Shown: in pieces, positions 22,995-35,283 of the stretch
Layout of the letters: the number at the start of each line of letters is the position of its first letter
Numbering within the stretch: position 1 is the stretch's first letter
NCBI GenBank assembly: GCA_015680685.1
Contig: MNCI01025128.1
Location: 61,468-125,467 of the forward strand
Direction of reading: 5' to 3'
DNA length: 64,000 nt
Origin: Gnetum montanum
Lineage: Eukaryota > Streptophyta > Gnetopsida > Gnetales > Gnetaceae
The notes under the pieces: generated by a model
Database searches by the model: none
What the model saw: only the letters and a program-made list of their open reading frames with translations
Told to the model about the DNA's origin: nothing
Program-made: the position numbers and the translations under genes

Positions 22995-25900
22995 TAAAGC
23001 TCACATGGCACTTGAAACCTTTTGAGCAATAAGGATATTCGAACTATAAGTATTGGAAAATTCAACTCTTAAATATTTATGAAATGAAATGAAATGAAAT
23101 TTATTAAGTTTGAAGACCCATAGGATCTTTTGGACAAAAATTACATTTTCATAAAATATAAAGATAGATTCTACAAATTGACCAAGCACCAATGGGGGCA
23201 TCAAGAACAAATCATACAAAATTTTTGCTATAACATTATAATGTTGTCTCAAATGGGTAGTTATAGCACAAGAAAGAAATACATGTAGCTCATCTTCAAG
23301 GGCTCTTAATCTGCACAACCTACAAATGTGCTCTTCTTGGGAGAATTGAATCCATCTTTTACTTTCAATTCTAAGATGATGAAAACTCAAGCAAAGCTTG
23401 ATTATAACATTTCGATGCTTGATGGGAATAGTAGTTGAGAGATAGTGAGCTTCTACATCTTTTTTATTAGATCTAATGTGGTATAAATAAAATCACCTCT
23501 TGTCTTCCACATTCTGCATTTGTGTTAAAACCTTTTGATTGGTTAGTTAGCAAATATGCTTAGGATTTTTCTACATGTCTTCTCAAGAAATATTTCATTT
23601 TCTCAACCATTACATCCTTTGAAAATACCAACCATAGTATCATGAATTCTTAAGAACTACTTTAGAGAATTTGTTTGATCTTAAGAATGCAAGTTATGAG
23701 TGTATGTAATGAATTGGCGTAAGGCTTCTACTTCTAAACGTAATAAATCACATCCACATAATAACATTCAGTAAGGTGTTTGCAAGTTCACCTTTATCTC
23801 CTTGAGAAGAAAATTTTTTCACACTCTTTCAATATCTTTTCAAAGTTTATCATTATGTCTAGGGCTCTAAAGAACACATCCATACAATATATTAGGATAG
23901 ATAATAATCTAAAAAATTTGTTTTTTGACCTTTCAAGCTCAAAGGCTTAAATCTTTGCACTTGTTTTTGAAAGCATATAAAGCCTTGAAATCTCTTGTCA
24001 TTTTTTCATGCACTTTCCCCACATGTAATTGTTCATATAAGGGAGACCCAAATATTTAAAAGAATATACTATTTGCACATTGGTATCTCCAAAATGGAAG
24101 TCATAATAGTTACTTCTTGTACTCTAGTTCATCAATTGGATTTTATCTACATTCACTTGAAGACCATATGAATGGCAATAATTTTCTAAAATTTACAATA
24201 TATTTTGCATATTGTTTATAGTAGTGGAGATCAAGGCAGCATCCTCTGCATATAAAAGAAGATTCATTGCTATGGATCCAATTTTGATAGCATGACTATC
24301 TTGCCCATTGCACAACCATTTCTGTATTTCATTAATAAATATACCAACAAAAGTTGGAGAAAATGGAAAACCTTTCTTAACATCAATTTTTCTCTAGAAT
24401 TGAAATTTTTTCTTTGAATTAATATCTATAATTTAAATAATCACTTCCTCATATAATCTTTAAGTTACTACAATAAAATCTAAAGGAAGGACACTTTTAT
24501 GTAAGTGCAACCATAGTTTTGTACGAATCATTGAATCATATGCTTTCATAAAATCAATAAAATAAATTAAAAAAAATTTTATTAGACATTTTTGCAAGCT
24601 CCATGTAGTGTCTAAGAGTGACTGAGTAATCAATAGTAGAGTGATTTTTTCTAAAACCTACTTGACATCTTGCCCTAACTTGACATATGTCAAATTACAT
24701 TGCCCTAACTTGACATCTTGCCCTAACTTGACTAAGTAATCAATAGTAGAGGAATTAATTCTCTTTTCTAGTAGAGTGTCCATCAACTTACCAAAAATAG
24801 TACTCACAATGATCTTTAATAATTATTCAAATTATATTCCTTTTTATGTGAAAATATAAATTTACTAGTTTTCTGATGTTGATTTAATCTTTTCTCTACT
24901 GTTAAATTTAATTTGTACCATATTTCTCTATAAATAGTAGATCCTGTCCACTTAAATAATTTTGCATATAAACTATTTGAATCCATAGCTTTGTTAGATG
25001 CTAGCTTTTTAATACCCGTTGTGACTTCCTCAAGATTAAATTAGACAAGTTCTTGATGTACAATAGTAATAGAAGTATCATCTTATCATGTAAATAGCTT
25101 ATTGTAAAATGAGAAAATATCTTAAAAAGAAAAATCAAATGATGAAAATGCTTTATGATGAAAACATTGTCAAAACTATATAGGTTTATTTTTAATGGTA
25201 TAAGAAAAAATATTTCTGCTATTCCTTGATAAGTTTCCTTCTTTTGGTTCTAATCAAGCATTTATATGTCTTAACTAAAGTTTATATGTGACTCTTATTT
25301 TTATTCTTAATATTCTATCTAGCCTATATGAAATCCTCATCAAACTAAGTCTGCTAAGCACATTGTTGTTCTGAATGCACAACCTACTTAGTTATTGTAA
25401 ACAAAATTTGTTCAAGATCCTTATGATATCTTTCAAGAGCCTATTTGTTATTTGCTACATTCATATATTTTTCCTTGATTGCTGGGGTGAGTTTATAATA
25501 ACATATTTTTATTTTTATTTTTTATTTTCCAAGAAACAATTAGAATTCGTAACAAAAACTCAACATGATGATAGCAAGACTCCAATAAATCTTCTTCAAC
25601 TGTCAACTCCTTAATAAAATCAATATCTTCATAAAAACATAAAAGCAAATCAATGCAAGAGTCACATTGAGGTCCTCTGAAAGTATATGATGAAGATTGA
25701 GAAAATTTAGCAACTTCATTACAAATCAGAAGATAAAGTTTTTTTTCTACTCTAATAGTTATTGGCCCATCTTATTAAAATCTAGAAATTTCATTACAAA
25801 TCCTTTGTGATTTTCTAGATGTAACAAAATTTCAAATTTCTAGTTTTCAATTTCAATTAATAGTGTCATCTGTAGAATGTAGGGTCTAGTTATGATCTTC

Positions 25901-26075
25901 AACAATATCTAAACTACCATCATTATATTGTCATTTAATAATTTTTGTTTGTTATGAACCTATCCTTGCATTAAAATCTTCACAAATAAATACTTAACAT
26001 TTTTCTATAAATTATACAATATCTTTGCCTAAGAATTTAAAAGGATACTCACGAGACAACTCTATAGAATCATAT
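22995..26075 (-). pseudogene. Non-L1-type LINE, copy 2: endonuclease, RT and Cys-rich C-terminus
   Basis: On the minus strand, from high to low coordinate: FICEDFNARIGS at ~25965 (endonuclease GDFNARIG-type motif), FRKNHSTIDYSVTLR at ~24645, GFPFSPTFVGIFINEIQKWL at ~24350, LLLYAEDAALISTTIN at ~24250 (the YxDD box, here YAED), GLQVNVDKIQLMN at ~24150, KYLGLPY at ~24050 and, in an open frame 23390-23001, EEHICRLCRLRALEDELHVF followed by LSC. The combination of GDFNARIG, FRK-x-x-STIDxxxTLR and C-x2-C-x5-EDExHxxxxC differs from plant L1 elements and resembles LINE groups better known from algae and animals. Many stops; truncated at 26075 by the LTR of element E. Confidence 0.75.
23079..23101. repeat. 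Short GAAAT microsatellite
   Basis: Four to five copies of GAAAT in a row on the plus strand inside the LINE. Confidence 0.8.
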
Positions 26076-27070
26076 TGATGAGACATGATCTATTAAGCAA
26101 CTTCATTGATGCATCCCCATCGATGAAGCCTTGTTGACGCATCTTAGATGCATTGATGCATATATGCCAATGAGGATGCAATAATCAATAGTGCATCTTA
26201 GATGTGTTGAAGCAACCTCATTAATGTATCCCCGTTAACGCATCCTTGTCAATGCATTCCTATCAACACATCCTCATCAATGCATCCCCATTGATGTAAT
26301 GCCTATATTTTCCTATAAATATGTGAGCACTCGTTGTGTATTTGGCATCATTTGGTCAATAGTTTGGCCGAACTCTGATAGTTTTATTTTGTAATCTTAT
26401 CGAACAGTTAGTGAGTGCTTGCAGTGTGGGTTTGAGTCAATTGTGTGGAGTCTTATTCGAGTAGCATTGTACTTGGAAACATTCCATGAATGACAATAAT
26501 ATTGAGATTGATTCATATTCTTTGCAGCACTTTAACTTAGAATAGATTTACTTTCAATGTAATTAATTTTCCATGTAATTAGTTAATATTTATATTTCCA
26601 TCCATGTTAATCAATTGGCAGAATGAGCATGATCAATTTTGAGCATAGACATGTATTTGCTTGGTAATTGCAGTAGCATTATTGCTTGGTTTGCCTAGTA
26701 ATATAACACTTGGTAATCCTAGTAGTGGGTATGTGAGTTCAGGATGTGTACAACAAGCTGGGAATAGACATTCATCGTCCTTAGGCTAGCTTAGAATTTA
26801 TCCTTGATTTATTAATTAGATTAAATAATAAATTTCTATGTTATTATTAAGGTTAAGTTAAGGCCCCAACAACATCATAATCATATGCCTCACTTTGGAC
26901 TAAACCATACATCATAAAGCTACCACTAGTCTAAGTGAGAAGATAGTGACCTACAATCAATGCTTAACAATCTAGATACCACACTAGTTTCATCTATGGA
27001 ATTTGACTGGATTACATATGAATGCCTATGATTCTTATGGTTGGGCATAAGGGGTACCCATTGCTAATCA
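26076..27070 (+). mobile_element. 5' LTR of element E
   Basis: Starts TGATGAGACA, ends GGGTACCCATTGCTAATCA, so it has the same ends as the LTR of element A. Its upstream half is built from repeated GATGCATC/ATCGATG-type palindromic pieces (26100-26300) followed by the TATA box TATAAAT at 26314. It interrupts the minus-strand LINE; the bases before it are CATAT. Primer-binding site TGGCATCGTTGCC follows at 27072 (tRNA-Asp type). Confidence 0.8.
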
Positions 27071-27071
27071 T

Positions 27072-27086
27072 TGGCATCGTTGCCAA
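27072..27086 (+). promoter_or_regulatory. Primer-binding site of element E
   Basis: TGGCATCGTTGCC matches the first 13 bases of the tRNA-Asp-type site TGGCGCCGTTGCC except for two transitions. Confidence 0.65.
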
Positions 27087-27189
27087 AGATGATGCTAGTG
27101 ATCTAGATTAGTTATATTATAAATGATCATCGTAAAAGTATTAACAATTTATCTTTTTGAAAATATTAATATTTTAAGTCACACATGCT

Positions 27190-28800
27190 ATCAAATAAAA
27201 ACATGTCTTTATCACATAGGACCAGTGATGCATCACATGATGAGAACACAAGTGGGAGAAATGGTAGGTTATATATTGAAGAGAATTGAAGTGAACTACA
27301 ACAAGTAGGGATTTCATCTACTTATCTTGATCCTTATTATTTTCAAGGACTACATTCAACTATTGCAGACAATCCTAGAGGGGATGGAACAAGTTCTAGA
27401 ACAAGAAGGACCTCAAGGCCTAGGACCACCTCCAAACCTAGAAGAGATAAATTAGGAAACCATGGGGGGAGATATAAGAGCCATGGTAAGTCCCAGTTTA
27501 CCATCTTCCTCTTCCTTTTCAACGTGTAGTTCTAATGAAGATGAATGTAGGTATAGAGATAAAGGTACACTAAAGGGTCAAGATGAATATAGAAATAGAA
27601 TGCAAACGCAAGATGAAAGACATCAAAGTGAGCATAGATGAGATCATCACTATCAGACAAATACAAATAGAGATTATCACCATGACATGTCTGATGAAGA
27701 TGGCTATGAGGAGCAAGATACAAATTAGAAAGGAACTTCAAATACATCATAGGCCTCAAAGGAAAAGCCACATCAAATGGCTTGATATGAATAACATTCT
27801 TAAATTCAAGGGAGTCTATAATTCTGATCCCTTACATCATTTACAAGTCTTTCATGATTCATGCACCTCATAAAACATTGAAAGTAGGTAGGAAAAGCTT
27901 AAGCTCTTTCCTAGGACACTAATAGAAGAAGCTAAAATTTTGTATAGATCATTGGAACTAGATTCAATCCACTAGTGGTACACAATGCTTGAGCTATTTA
28001 ATGAAAAATGCCAAACCTATGAAAGAGTGTCTAATCTAAGAAAACAAATCCAAGGATGAAAGTAAGAAAACTATGAATCCTTGGATGTAGCCTTTGAAAA
28101 ATACTATTCTCTACTACATAAATGTCCAGGCTATGGTTTTTCTCAAAAAGAACAACTTTTCCACATCATAAATAGGCTATGTAACAAAATAAGGGAGATC
28201 CTTGGGATATATGCCAAAGGACGATTATGAAAATTAAGAGCCCATTAGATACAAATGCTAGTTGAACAAGTCGCAAAAGAAGAAGGAGAGCTATGTAACA
28301 GGGAGAGTTTAGAAGAATAAAACTAGGATCCAACTCTTCATGAAAAAGAGGTTCATATTAATGGTCAGAAAAAAGAGGCAACTCTTGATAAGTTGATTTC
28401 ACATAAAACCTTGACAATACAAAAGTCTATCGTTGAGATTGAAGAAAGGGTAGATAAGATGTGGGAGTTGATGAATGAAAAAGTTACAACCAACTTGAAA
28501 ATCATAGAGAAGAAGGTAAAGCAAAAAGGATTAAGTGATTCAAACAAAAAGAGGAAAAAGAACAAAGAAATGAGTAAGGAAACCTATCAAAAAAAGGGGG
28601 AAATAGCTATAGTAGAAGAGGTTACAGACTCATATATAAAAGAGGATGATGGATGTGACATTTGCCAATATGAATATCCAAAGGGCTATTACCCAGCAAT
28701 GTTATACCTATAAGAGTTTGGGGATTCTGATTTAAATCTCAAGTTCATAGAAAAGCAAATGCCTAGGAGATTGCCTTATCCACATGGTAATTATAGATAG
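27190..28800 (+). pseudogene. gag of element E
   Basis: Reads MNNILKFKGVYNSDPLHHLQ (~27789), KLKLFPRTLIEEAKILYRSL (~27896), WYTMLELFNEKCQTYE (~27977) and YYSLLHKCPGYGFSQKEQLF (~28100), the order of a Ty3/gypsy gag core. An open frame 28393-28713 gives a charged, probably coiled segment ending in EDDGCDICQYEYPKGYY, shared with element A. A basic, arginine-rich N-terminal part is at 27380-27470. Stops break the first two thirds. Confidence 0.75.
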
Positions 28801-31175
28801 TCCTACAACTAATAATACTATTCAAGTGGGACTTCTTATCAACCTTAAGACTACTATCAACCATAGTGGAAAAACCGATAGGTGTGGGGGACACCATTAA
28901 TAAACTAGCAATATCCTTATCACTAATCGAATCCTTATGGATACTATGCTTAACAACCTATTTCTTCAATTGGTTCTACTTCCTCTTTGTCAAATCACTA
29001 CTACTATCCTAAATGTCATAAACCCACAACATCTCCTATGGGATCACCATCTCGTACCTCTTATCCTCCATCACATCCTCAATACTCTCATACTTCCCTC
29101 CAACATATGTTACCACGAATAATGTAGGAAGGATTGGCACCATAACATCATCATAAGAATGCCACTTGTGTCGTGAACATACAAGTGAATGATAATGTTA
29201 GTAGATCTCAGCAAAAGTCTCAAAAACATTCTTTCTTTAGGGAAACTTCCATACATGTGAATAAAACTAATAGACCTACTAGCTCATTAGAGCTAGCATA
29301 AGGACAATTTGGTGCAACCTCCTTACTCACAAAAATAATGTCTCCTAATTCTATGCAAAAGCTAACAACTATTACCAATTTGACACAAAACCTAAAAGAT
29401 GAGCCTATCACTATGGAGAGATAGAAAATTCCATGCATTAATAATAATGATAAAAGGTGTAGTTGTGGCCCGAAATTTGAAAGTATTAACAAAATCCCTA
29501 TACCAACCGACAACAAACTTAAGAAATAAGCCAAGTCTACACAATAGTCACCAAACCAAAAGACACCTAGTGGCTTAAAAATGAGAATAAAAAACCATTC
29601 AATAGATGCATGGAAACATCCAATCCACCTATTAGTTCTAGTCCTAAGAAAAGGAACCAAACATAGAACTTAAAAAGGACATCTTACACACTGAATATAC
29701 ACCAGAAGAAATTATTAAACATGGAGATCTAAGAACCAAAATTGAAAATAAAAAAGAAAACATATCTAGATCATCTAAAAACATAGCACCTTTCAATCAA
29801 GCTAAATATATGTCTCCAAATGATCAAAACCTAATTATCATCAATGTTAAATGTGCTACTAAGTGAAAATTCAAATCATTAAAGATGATAAATGGAAAAC
29901 TTATGGCGTATAACCAAGGGAATGTGTAGTCCATTTTTTGAATGCTTGCCCATGACTTAGTCATGGAGGAGATGCCCCATCTTGAATCAAGAACTAGTAA
30001 GTGCATTTTTACTTTTTCATTTTACAATTTTTTTATCATTTTGTTATTTCTTCAAAAATTTTCCAATTCTTAATCTATTTTATGTTTCTTGTTATTTTCT
30101 TTTCTTTATAATTTTCTCTTTTCTTGAGTCATTTCCTTTATGTTTTATGAATGTCTACTAGGTTTTTATTAATAATATTTCTATTCATGATATAGAAGTT
30201 GATACCATGTGTTGGGTCTTTATCCTATGCTATCAAGGTTGTTGGATAAATAATTGTGTAAAGTAATGAGCCCACATCATCCATCTTTCTAGTTTTATAA
30301 ATAAGAGGTCTTTATCATGAAAGTAATGTGGTTCTTCTTACATGAAACTAAAATTAACTAATGATCATTGTGCCTTGAATAAAGGGGAAAAGACAAAGTG
30401 GGAATGAAAAAGGTTGTGACCTTAAGGGGATTTGTTGGGTTTCCTTCTTGACTTCTTTCTTGCAGTCTATGACTCCTCATGGAACATACCATCAACTCCT
30501 ATTTTCAACCATAATAAGAAGTATGTCTTTGCATGATGTGGTTCCTATGAAAAAAAATGAAAAAAAAAAAGAAATGGAAAAAAAATAATGGGAATTTAAA
30601 GCATACTCCTTAGACATAATAATGGGCTATAAGCACTGGTTATGGGCCTAGAAAGACATGTTATCCATGCCTGAAGGCATCCCTCTAACTAAGACCCTTC
30701 CTTCCTTCTTCTCTTTTCTTCTCTTTTTGAAGTGATGTTTGTTCTTTGTGGTCGTTGTGAGCTCATGATGGTCGGTAAGAAGGGACACATCAATGTGGGG
30801 TCACTGTTAATGGTGTGAACTTGGTCTAAAACTTGGATAGATAGGTATGATGATCATCTTGACCATAATTGACACAAGAACCTATTGTGGTTATGATTAA
30901 GTACCTCATGTTCCAATCTCTACAATCAGTTCTTATCCCATTATTACCACACTATTGCATGTAAATATGAGCCTAATGGTTTTGTCTAGTATAGTGTAGG
31001 ACCCTAACCAAGGTAGTTGTATGTTGTTTGGAACAAATGCATGACTAGATTTAACTTCTAAGGTTCCCATGAACATCTATGAAAGTGGTCATGCAAGGGC
31101 ATTATGGCAAGAGCCTGCTTTGGGAAGGACCCACTTACATAAATATTGTTCATCATGGCTTTGAATCATACCTCA
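28801..31175 (+). other. Remainder of element E and unassigned AT-rich DNA
   Basis: To about 29900 short frames (LAKQFGATSLLTKIMSPNSM near 29295 after one stop; MINGKLMAYNQGNV near 29885) look like decayed gag or protease-region coding. From 30000 to 31175 I see only T-rich and A-rich low-complexity tracts (30030-30180, 30540-30590) and no gene. No RT of element E is present. Confidence 0.4.
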
Positions 31176-31430
31176 TGATGAACCGCAATATTGCATCCAC
31201 AATATCGGAGCCTACCATTTGATGTCGGATACCCGATATTGGGACCTGCCTCCTTGCTTATAAATAAGAAGCACACACACTTGGTTTTGGAATGTGATAT
31301 CAAGTACCCAGTATCAGGTCTGATACCTGATATCATGTACGCACTATCATGTACACAATATCTCATCTATAAAGACAATATATTTGAGAACTCTGCGCAC
31401 TACAGAAGTCATTTTCAATAGTTGACGCGG
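31176..31430 (+). promoter_or_regulatory. LTR-like promoter region at the 5' side of element F
   Basis: Begins TGATGAACCGCAATATTGC like the LTRs at 3300, 26076 and 34427. It carries palindromic blocks GCAATATTGC, CCGATATTGG and TGATACC-TGATATCA, and two possible TATA boxes, TATAAATA near 31258 and TATAAAG near 31370. The block after it does not match the rest of the family LTR and lacks the GGGGTACC end, so it is a truncated or strongly diverged LTR. Confidence 0.5.
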
Positions 31431-31881
31431 AGGAGTTGTTCAAATTTTCTTTCATGATTTTCAGAGCTTTGCAAATCTAAATTCAACTTCCAATATTTCA
31501 CTCTCTGATACTCCGATTTCTTTTCTGATTGAACCTAATTAAACCTAGAGTGTTTAACTTAGTCATGGGGGAGAGGTATTGTAGAACTTGTGCATAATTT
31601 TTTCAAAATTTTCTATCACCCAAAGGATACAATAGGGGTAAGTACCATTAAAAATTCATGCCAAGCTAATTTTCTTCCTTCACCCAAGTCATCTAAATTA
31701 TTATATGAGTTACCTAAATAGATCAGGTCTGACATTAAACTTTTAGGGTAACTTCCTTGAAAAATTTCTAACTCTAGAATCACACTAAGCAAGGAATTAG
31801 ACCTTTATTAAAGGTAATGAGTAAGTTATGAGATAACTAAATTTCTTTAAATAACCTTACTAACAATCAATCTTTGTGTAA

Positions 31882-34050
31882 TTAGAAATAGCCCCTAAAA
31901 GAGGACAACAAGGAGGACCTTCTCAAGGTGCAACTAAATGCCCAAGAGGGGGCAAAGGCCAGGAACCTCGAGTAGAACATGTAGAGCAAGAGGTCAACTC
32001 ATTCAACATTCATCAAGAAACCCCTATAACAGTGCAATCTGGCCATGTAGAAGGTGGTGAAGTTAGAGCCTCGAAACCAAGGAAACATCTTACGCTATCC
32101 CCTGAATGTCTCCAAGCCATTTGGAAGAAGCCCACCTTTGCAACTGTGATAGTGGAGCTCAATTTTGGGCCTTTCATTAAGTTCACCCTTGAACTAGTGA
32201 AGACTCAACTAAAGGCATTTCCACTATGGCCCATCCTCTCAGAGAGTGGTGATTGGTATTTGGGTGAAACATATCAATTCTAGCATGGCAAGGAGGAAGG
32301 CACCGTTGCTAATGTAGGTGGTGTCTCCATTGATTTTTCTACAAAGGCCATTGCAGAGATCCTAAATCTTCCAAACGAGGGACCAAAATTTTCTCATTTG
32401 TCCACTCACTCAGATGTAGATGCAAGGAAATTATGGTTGAAACAGGCTGATGACAAGAAGAATAAAGTTTATAGAGAATTGACCTTGGAAGAGAGGATCT
32501 ACTTTAATATTGACACTTATCACCTTTTCCCCACCAAAGGTTTAAATAGGTTATCTACTTATGTGGTGCAGGGCAATGCGATTTTGATGGAAAAATTTAA
32601 TGCAAATCTATCCCATTTATGTTTGATGAAGATATTAAGGCAATTTGAAAAAAGGAAGATAGGGGAGCTTGCTTTGCCTTTCCGTTGTCTTATCAAGAAG
32701 CTGTGTAGATGTGTTAAGATCTTGGGCTACATAAATGATGTTCCTAAAAAATCCAAAAATGCTTCATATGCTGAACTGCTCAAACTGCTGGTGCCTAGGA
32801 AAGACACTAGCAAGCAATTAGAACAAGAGGAAGAGAAAATGGTTGGGCCCACTATGCCTCAAATGGTAGGACCCAGCCAACAACAGGAAGCAGGGCCTAG
32901 CACACAGCCTATAAGCCAGCAAGTCTAGCAATCACCATCACCACAACAAGACTATCGACCATCTATTAGTAATCTCTAAACAATCGTTGAGATGGCCAAT
33001 TGGGGTAGCTTTGATGATGAAAATTTATTTAGGATCATTGATGATGTCGTACAGCCCACTATTTCAACCAACCCTACAAGTGGACATATTTCATTGATTT
33101 CAAGAGGAGAGTCCTACCAGCTAAATGATGGGATCCTTTTCAATTTATTACAGTTGACCAATTAAACATTTTTAGAACCAAGCAACTGAATAAATTTTTG
33201 GAAGAAAATAAAAGGGTAGCAATGGAAAAAGGGAACACTAATTTGGATGCTTCAAAAACACAGGCTTAGACATATGCACATGTTAAAGCTCTTAAAGCCT
33301 TACAAGAGGAAAATAAATTACTTACTGCTAAAAATATTTGGTTGACAATAGTTGAGAAACAAAAGAACGTTCTTGAAGGAAGTTTCCAACAAATGCGAGA
33401 ATAACTAGTTTGTGTCAACCAAGACATGAATTGCTTGGCCAAGGAGAATAAAACCCTCTCCATGGAGGAGGTCCATGCTATCTGACAAAAGATAGCCATA
33501 GAAATAAGTGTGTGGTAAAATGAGGCCAAAAAGCATGAGAAGTTCAAAGAACACTTCCACAACCTGGTGGGAATGTACAAGGAAATCATTGAAAATGAGA
33601 TCCGTATGGCTAAGGCCCACATTAATTATTTTAATGTTCAACACACTAATTGGTGAGCCACACTAGATACTTATGCCTTCACCCACCAAGCAAAATTGAA
33701 AATTTAAGACCTACGGATCCAAAATCTCAAAGAATACATGGAGTTGGCAAATCTGCAATATGCCAACTTGGCCATGTTAATAGCAAGGTGTTTGAGAACT
33801 GAGCTCGAGACGTAGGTAGCTACCACCTATGCTAAATATGAGATAGAGTTTGAGCAACATAAGAAGACATTGCAAAGATTAGAGGTGGCAAACTCTAAAT
33901 TTGAGGTAGTAAAGGCTAGCTACCAAGGTCAAAAAGACATAGTAGCAGATTTGGCTTGACAACTTATCGATTATCAAGAACTCAAAGACAAAGCTATAGC
34001 CTATGAGGAGGAATGACAACTATATGTGGCATGGTATGTCAAGGCCAATT
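31882..34050 (+). pseudogene. Element F ORF: folded N-terminal domain plus long coiled coil
   Basis: Not gag or pol. The frame from 31882 has a low-complexity basic start, then GGVSIDFSTKAIAEILNLPN (~32320), ERIYFNIDTYHLFPTKGLNR (~32500) and LCLMKILRQFEKRKIGELAL (~32620). This layout resembles the 'putative plant transposon protein' (Transposase_32-type) domain found in many plant LTR elements; that match is from memory and unverified. A Gln/Pro-rich linker (~32830-32930) follows, then from 33170 to 34030 a long charged heptad-like region (LEENKRVAMEK, ALQEENKLLTAKN, LEVANSKFEVVKASYQ) that should form coiled coils. About eight stops and one frameshift break it; several are TAG where CAG fits. 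Confidence 0.6.
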
Positions 34051-34426
34051 AAGTTTTTCGGCAACTGTCGTGTCCGTGGGAAGTGCCGACTCCATCAAAC
34101 ATTGGAACATCAGTATAGACGGCTCATGATCCTCAGTCAAAGGAGGAAAAACTTTAGGCACTTCTTCAAAGGTATCCATTTCAAAATCCTAGAGCACAGG
34201 ACAAAGGAAAGGTGCCCATGGAGGAGCCACCACCACTAGGAACCACATGAGTTCCACAAGTTTTTGTATTTTGTATTGATGTCCAAATTTTGTTTAGTCT
34301 CACACTGCGGCATGAAATAGTCCATGGTTATTCAATAATCCATACCTATCCACTATTTGTAATTGAATGAACTTGTTTATCATTTTATTTGACTTGAGGA
34401 TAAATTTTTATTTAGTTGTGAGGGTA

Positions 34427-35283
34427 TGATGAATCGTAGTTTTCCAGCCCCCAATATTGGGTACACAATATTAAGTATGCGATATCATAGCCTAGATATA
34501 ATATTGTATACACAATATTGTGATTCTTGTGTTAGCCTATAAATACAACACTCAAGTGCACAATGAGATTAATTGGTTAGTAGTTAGATAATTAGAGAGT
34601 ATAAGTTCTTTTCTTTTGATAGTTTAGTTTTCAGTTATTCTTAGTGCATGCCCACAATGTGATGCTTGTAATTGTATGGAACCTTTGTTCAAGTGTGACA
34701 TACTTGGACATGCACATGATTGGCAATAAAGATCAAGATTACTTCATCATTGTAGCATTCACTTAGCCTTTAATCATTTTAATTGTTGATTATTTATTAT
34801 TGTTTTCTTAGTTAATATTTATTTTATCATCATTTATTATTCCGTTGTTAATGCGAAATGGGTACACCTTAATCACAAACATTTAAGTGCAACTATGTGG
34901 TAACCCAATAGTGTATCAAGTGATGTGTGCTTGGTAATCCCAAAAGTAGTACATGAAGTCCAAGATGCATATGGATGATTAGGGATGGATGATCATCACC
35001 CTTAGGCTAGCTTAGATCTTATTTCCTATTACCCATTAACTTAATTAAGTTATCTCTTATTGTCCTTAGGAGTAGCATAGTAGTAGGGATCACATCATAA
35101 ACCTCACTCTAGACTAAACCATACATGACAAAGCAAATGCTAGTCCAAGTGGGAAGACAATGAACTACGATCAATGTATAACTATCTAGGTACCACAACT
35201 AGTTCATCCATAGAGTTCAATCGGATCACGCGTTCACACTCATATTCATATGGTTGAGCGAAGGGGTACCTCACCACTCATCA
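34427..35283 (+). mobile_element. 3' LTR of element F
   Basis: TGATGAATCGTAG at the start, GGGGTACCTCACCACTCATCA at the end, 857 bp, close in length to the LTR of A (855 bp). A G-rich tract GTGAGGGTA precedes it, matching the polypurine context of element I (minus strand at 63897-63905), so it is a 3' LTR. Palindromes CCAATATTGG and ACAATATTGT lie upstream of the TATA box at 34538-34545. Confidence 0.8.

Noticed and set aside
26076-35283. Elements E and F as one element with LTRs at 26076 and 34427
   Set aside because: U3 regions differ strongly, the flanking five bases (CATAT and ATGAG) do not match, and the coding content changes from gag to an unrelated ORF.
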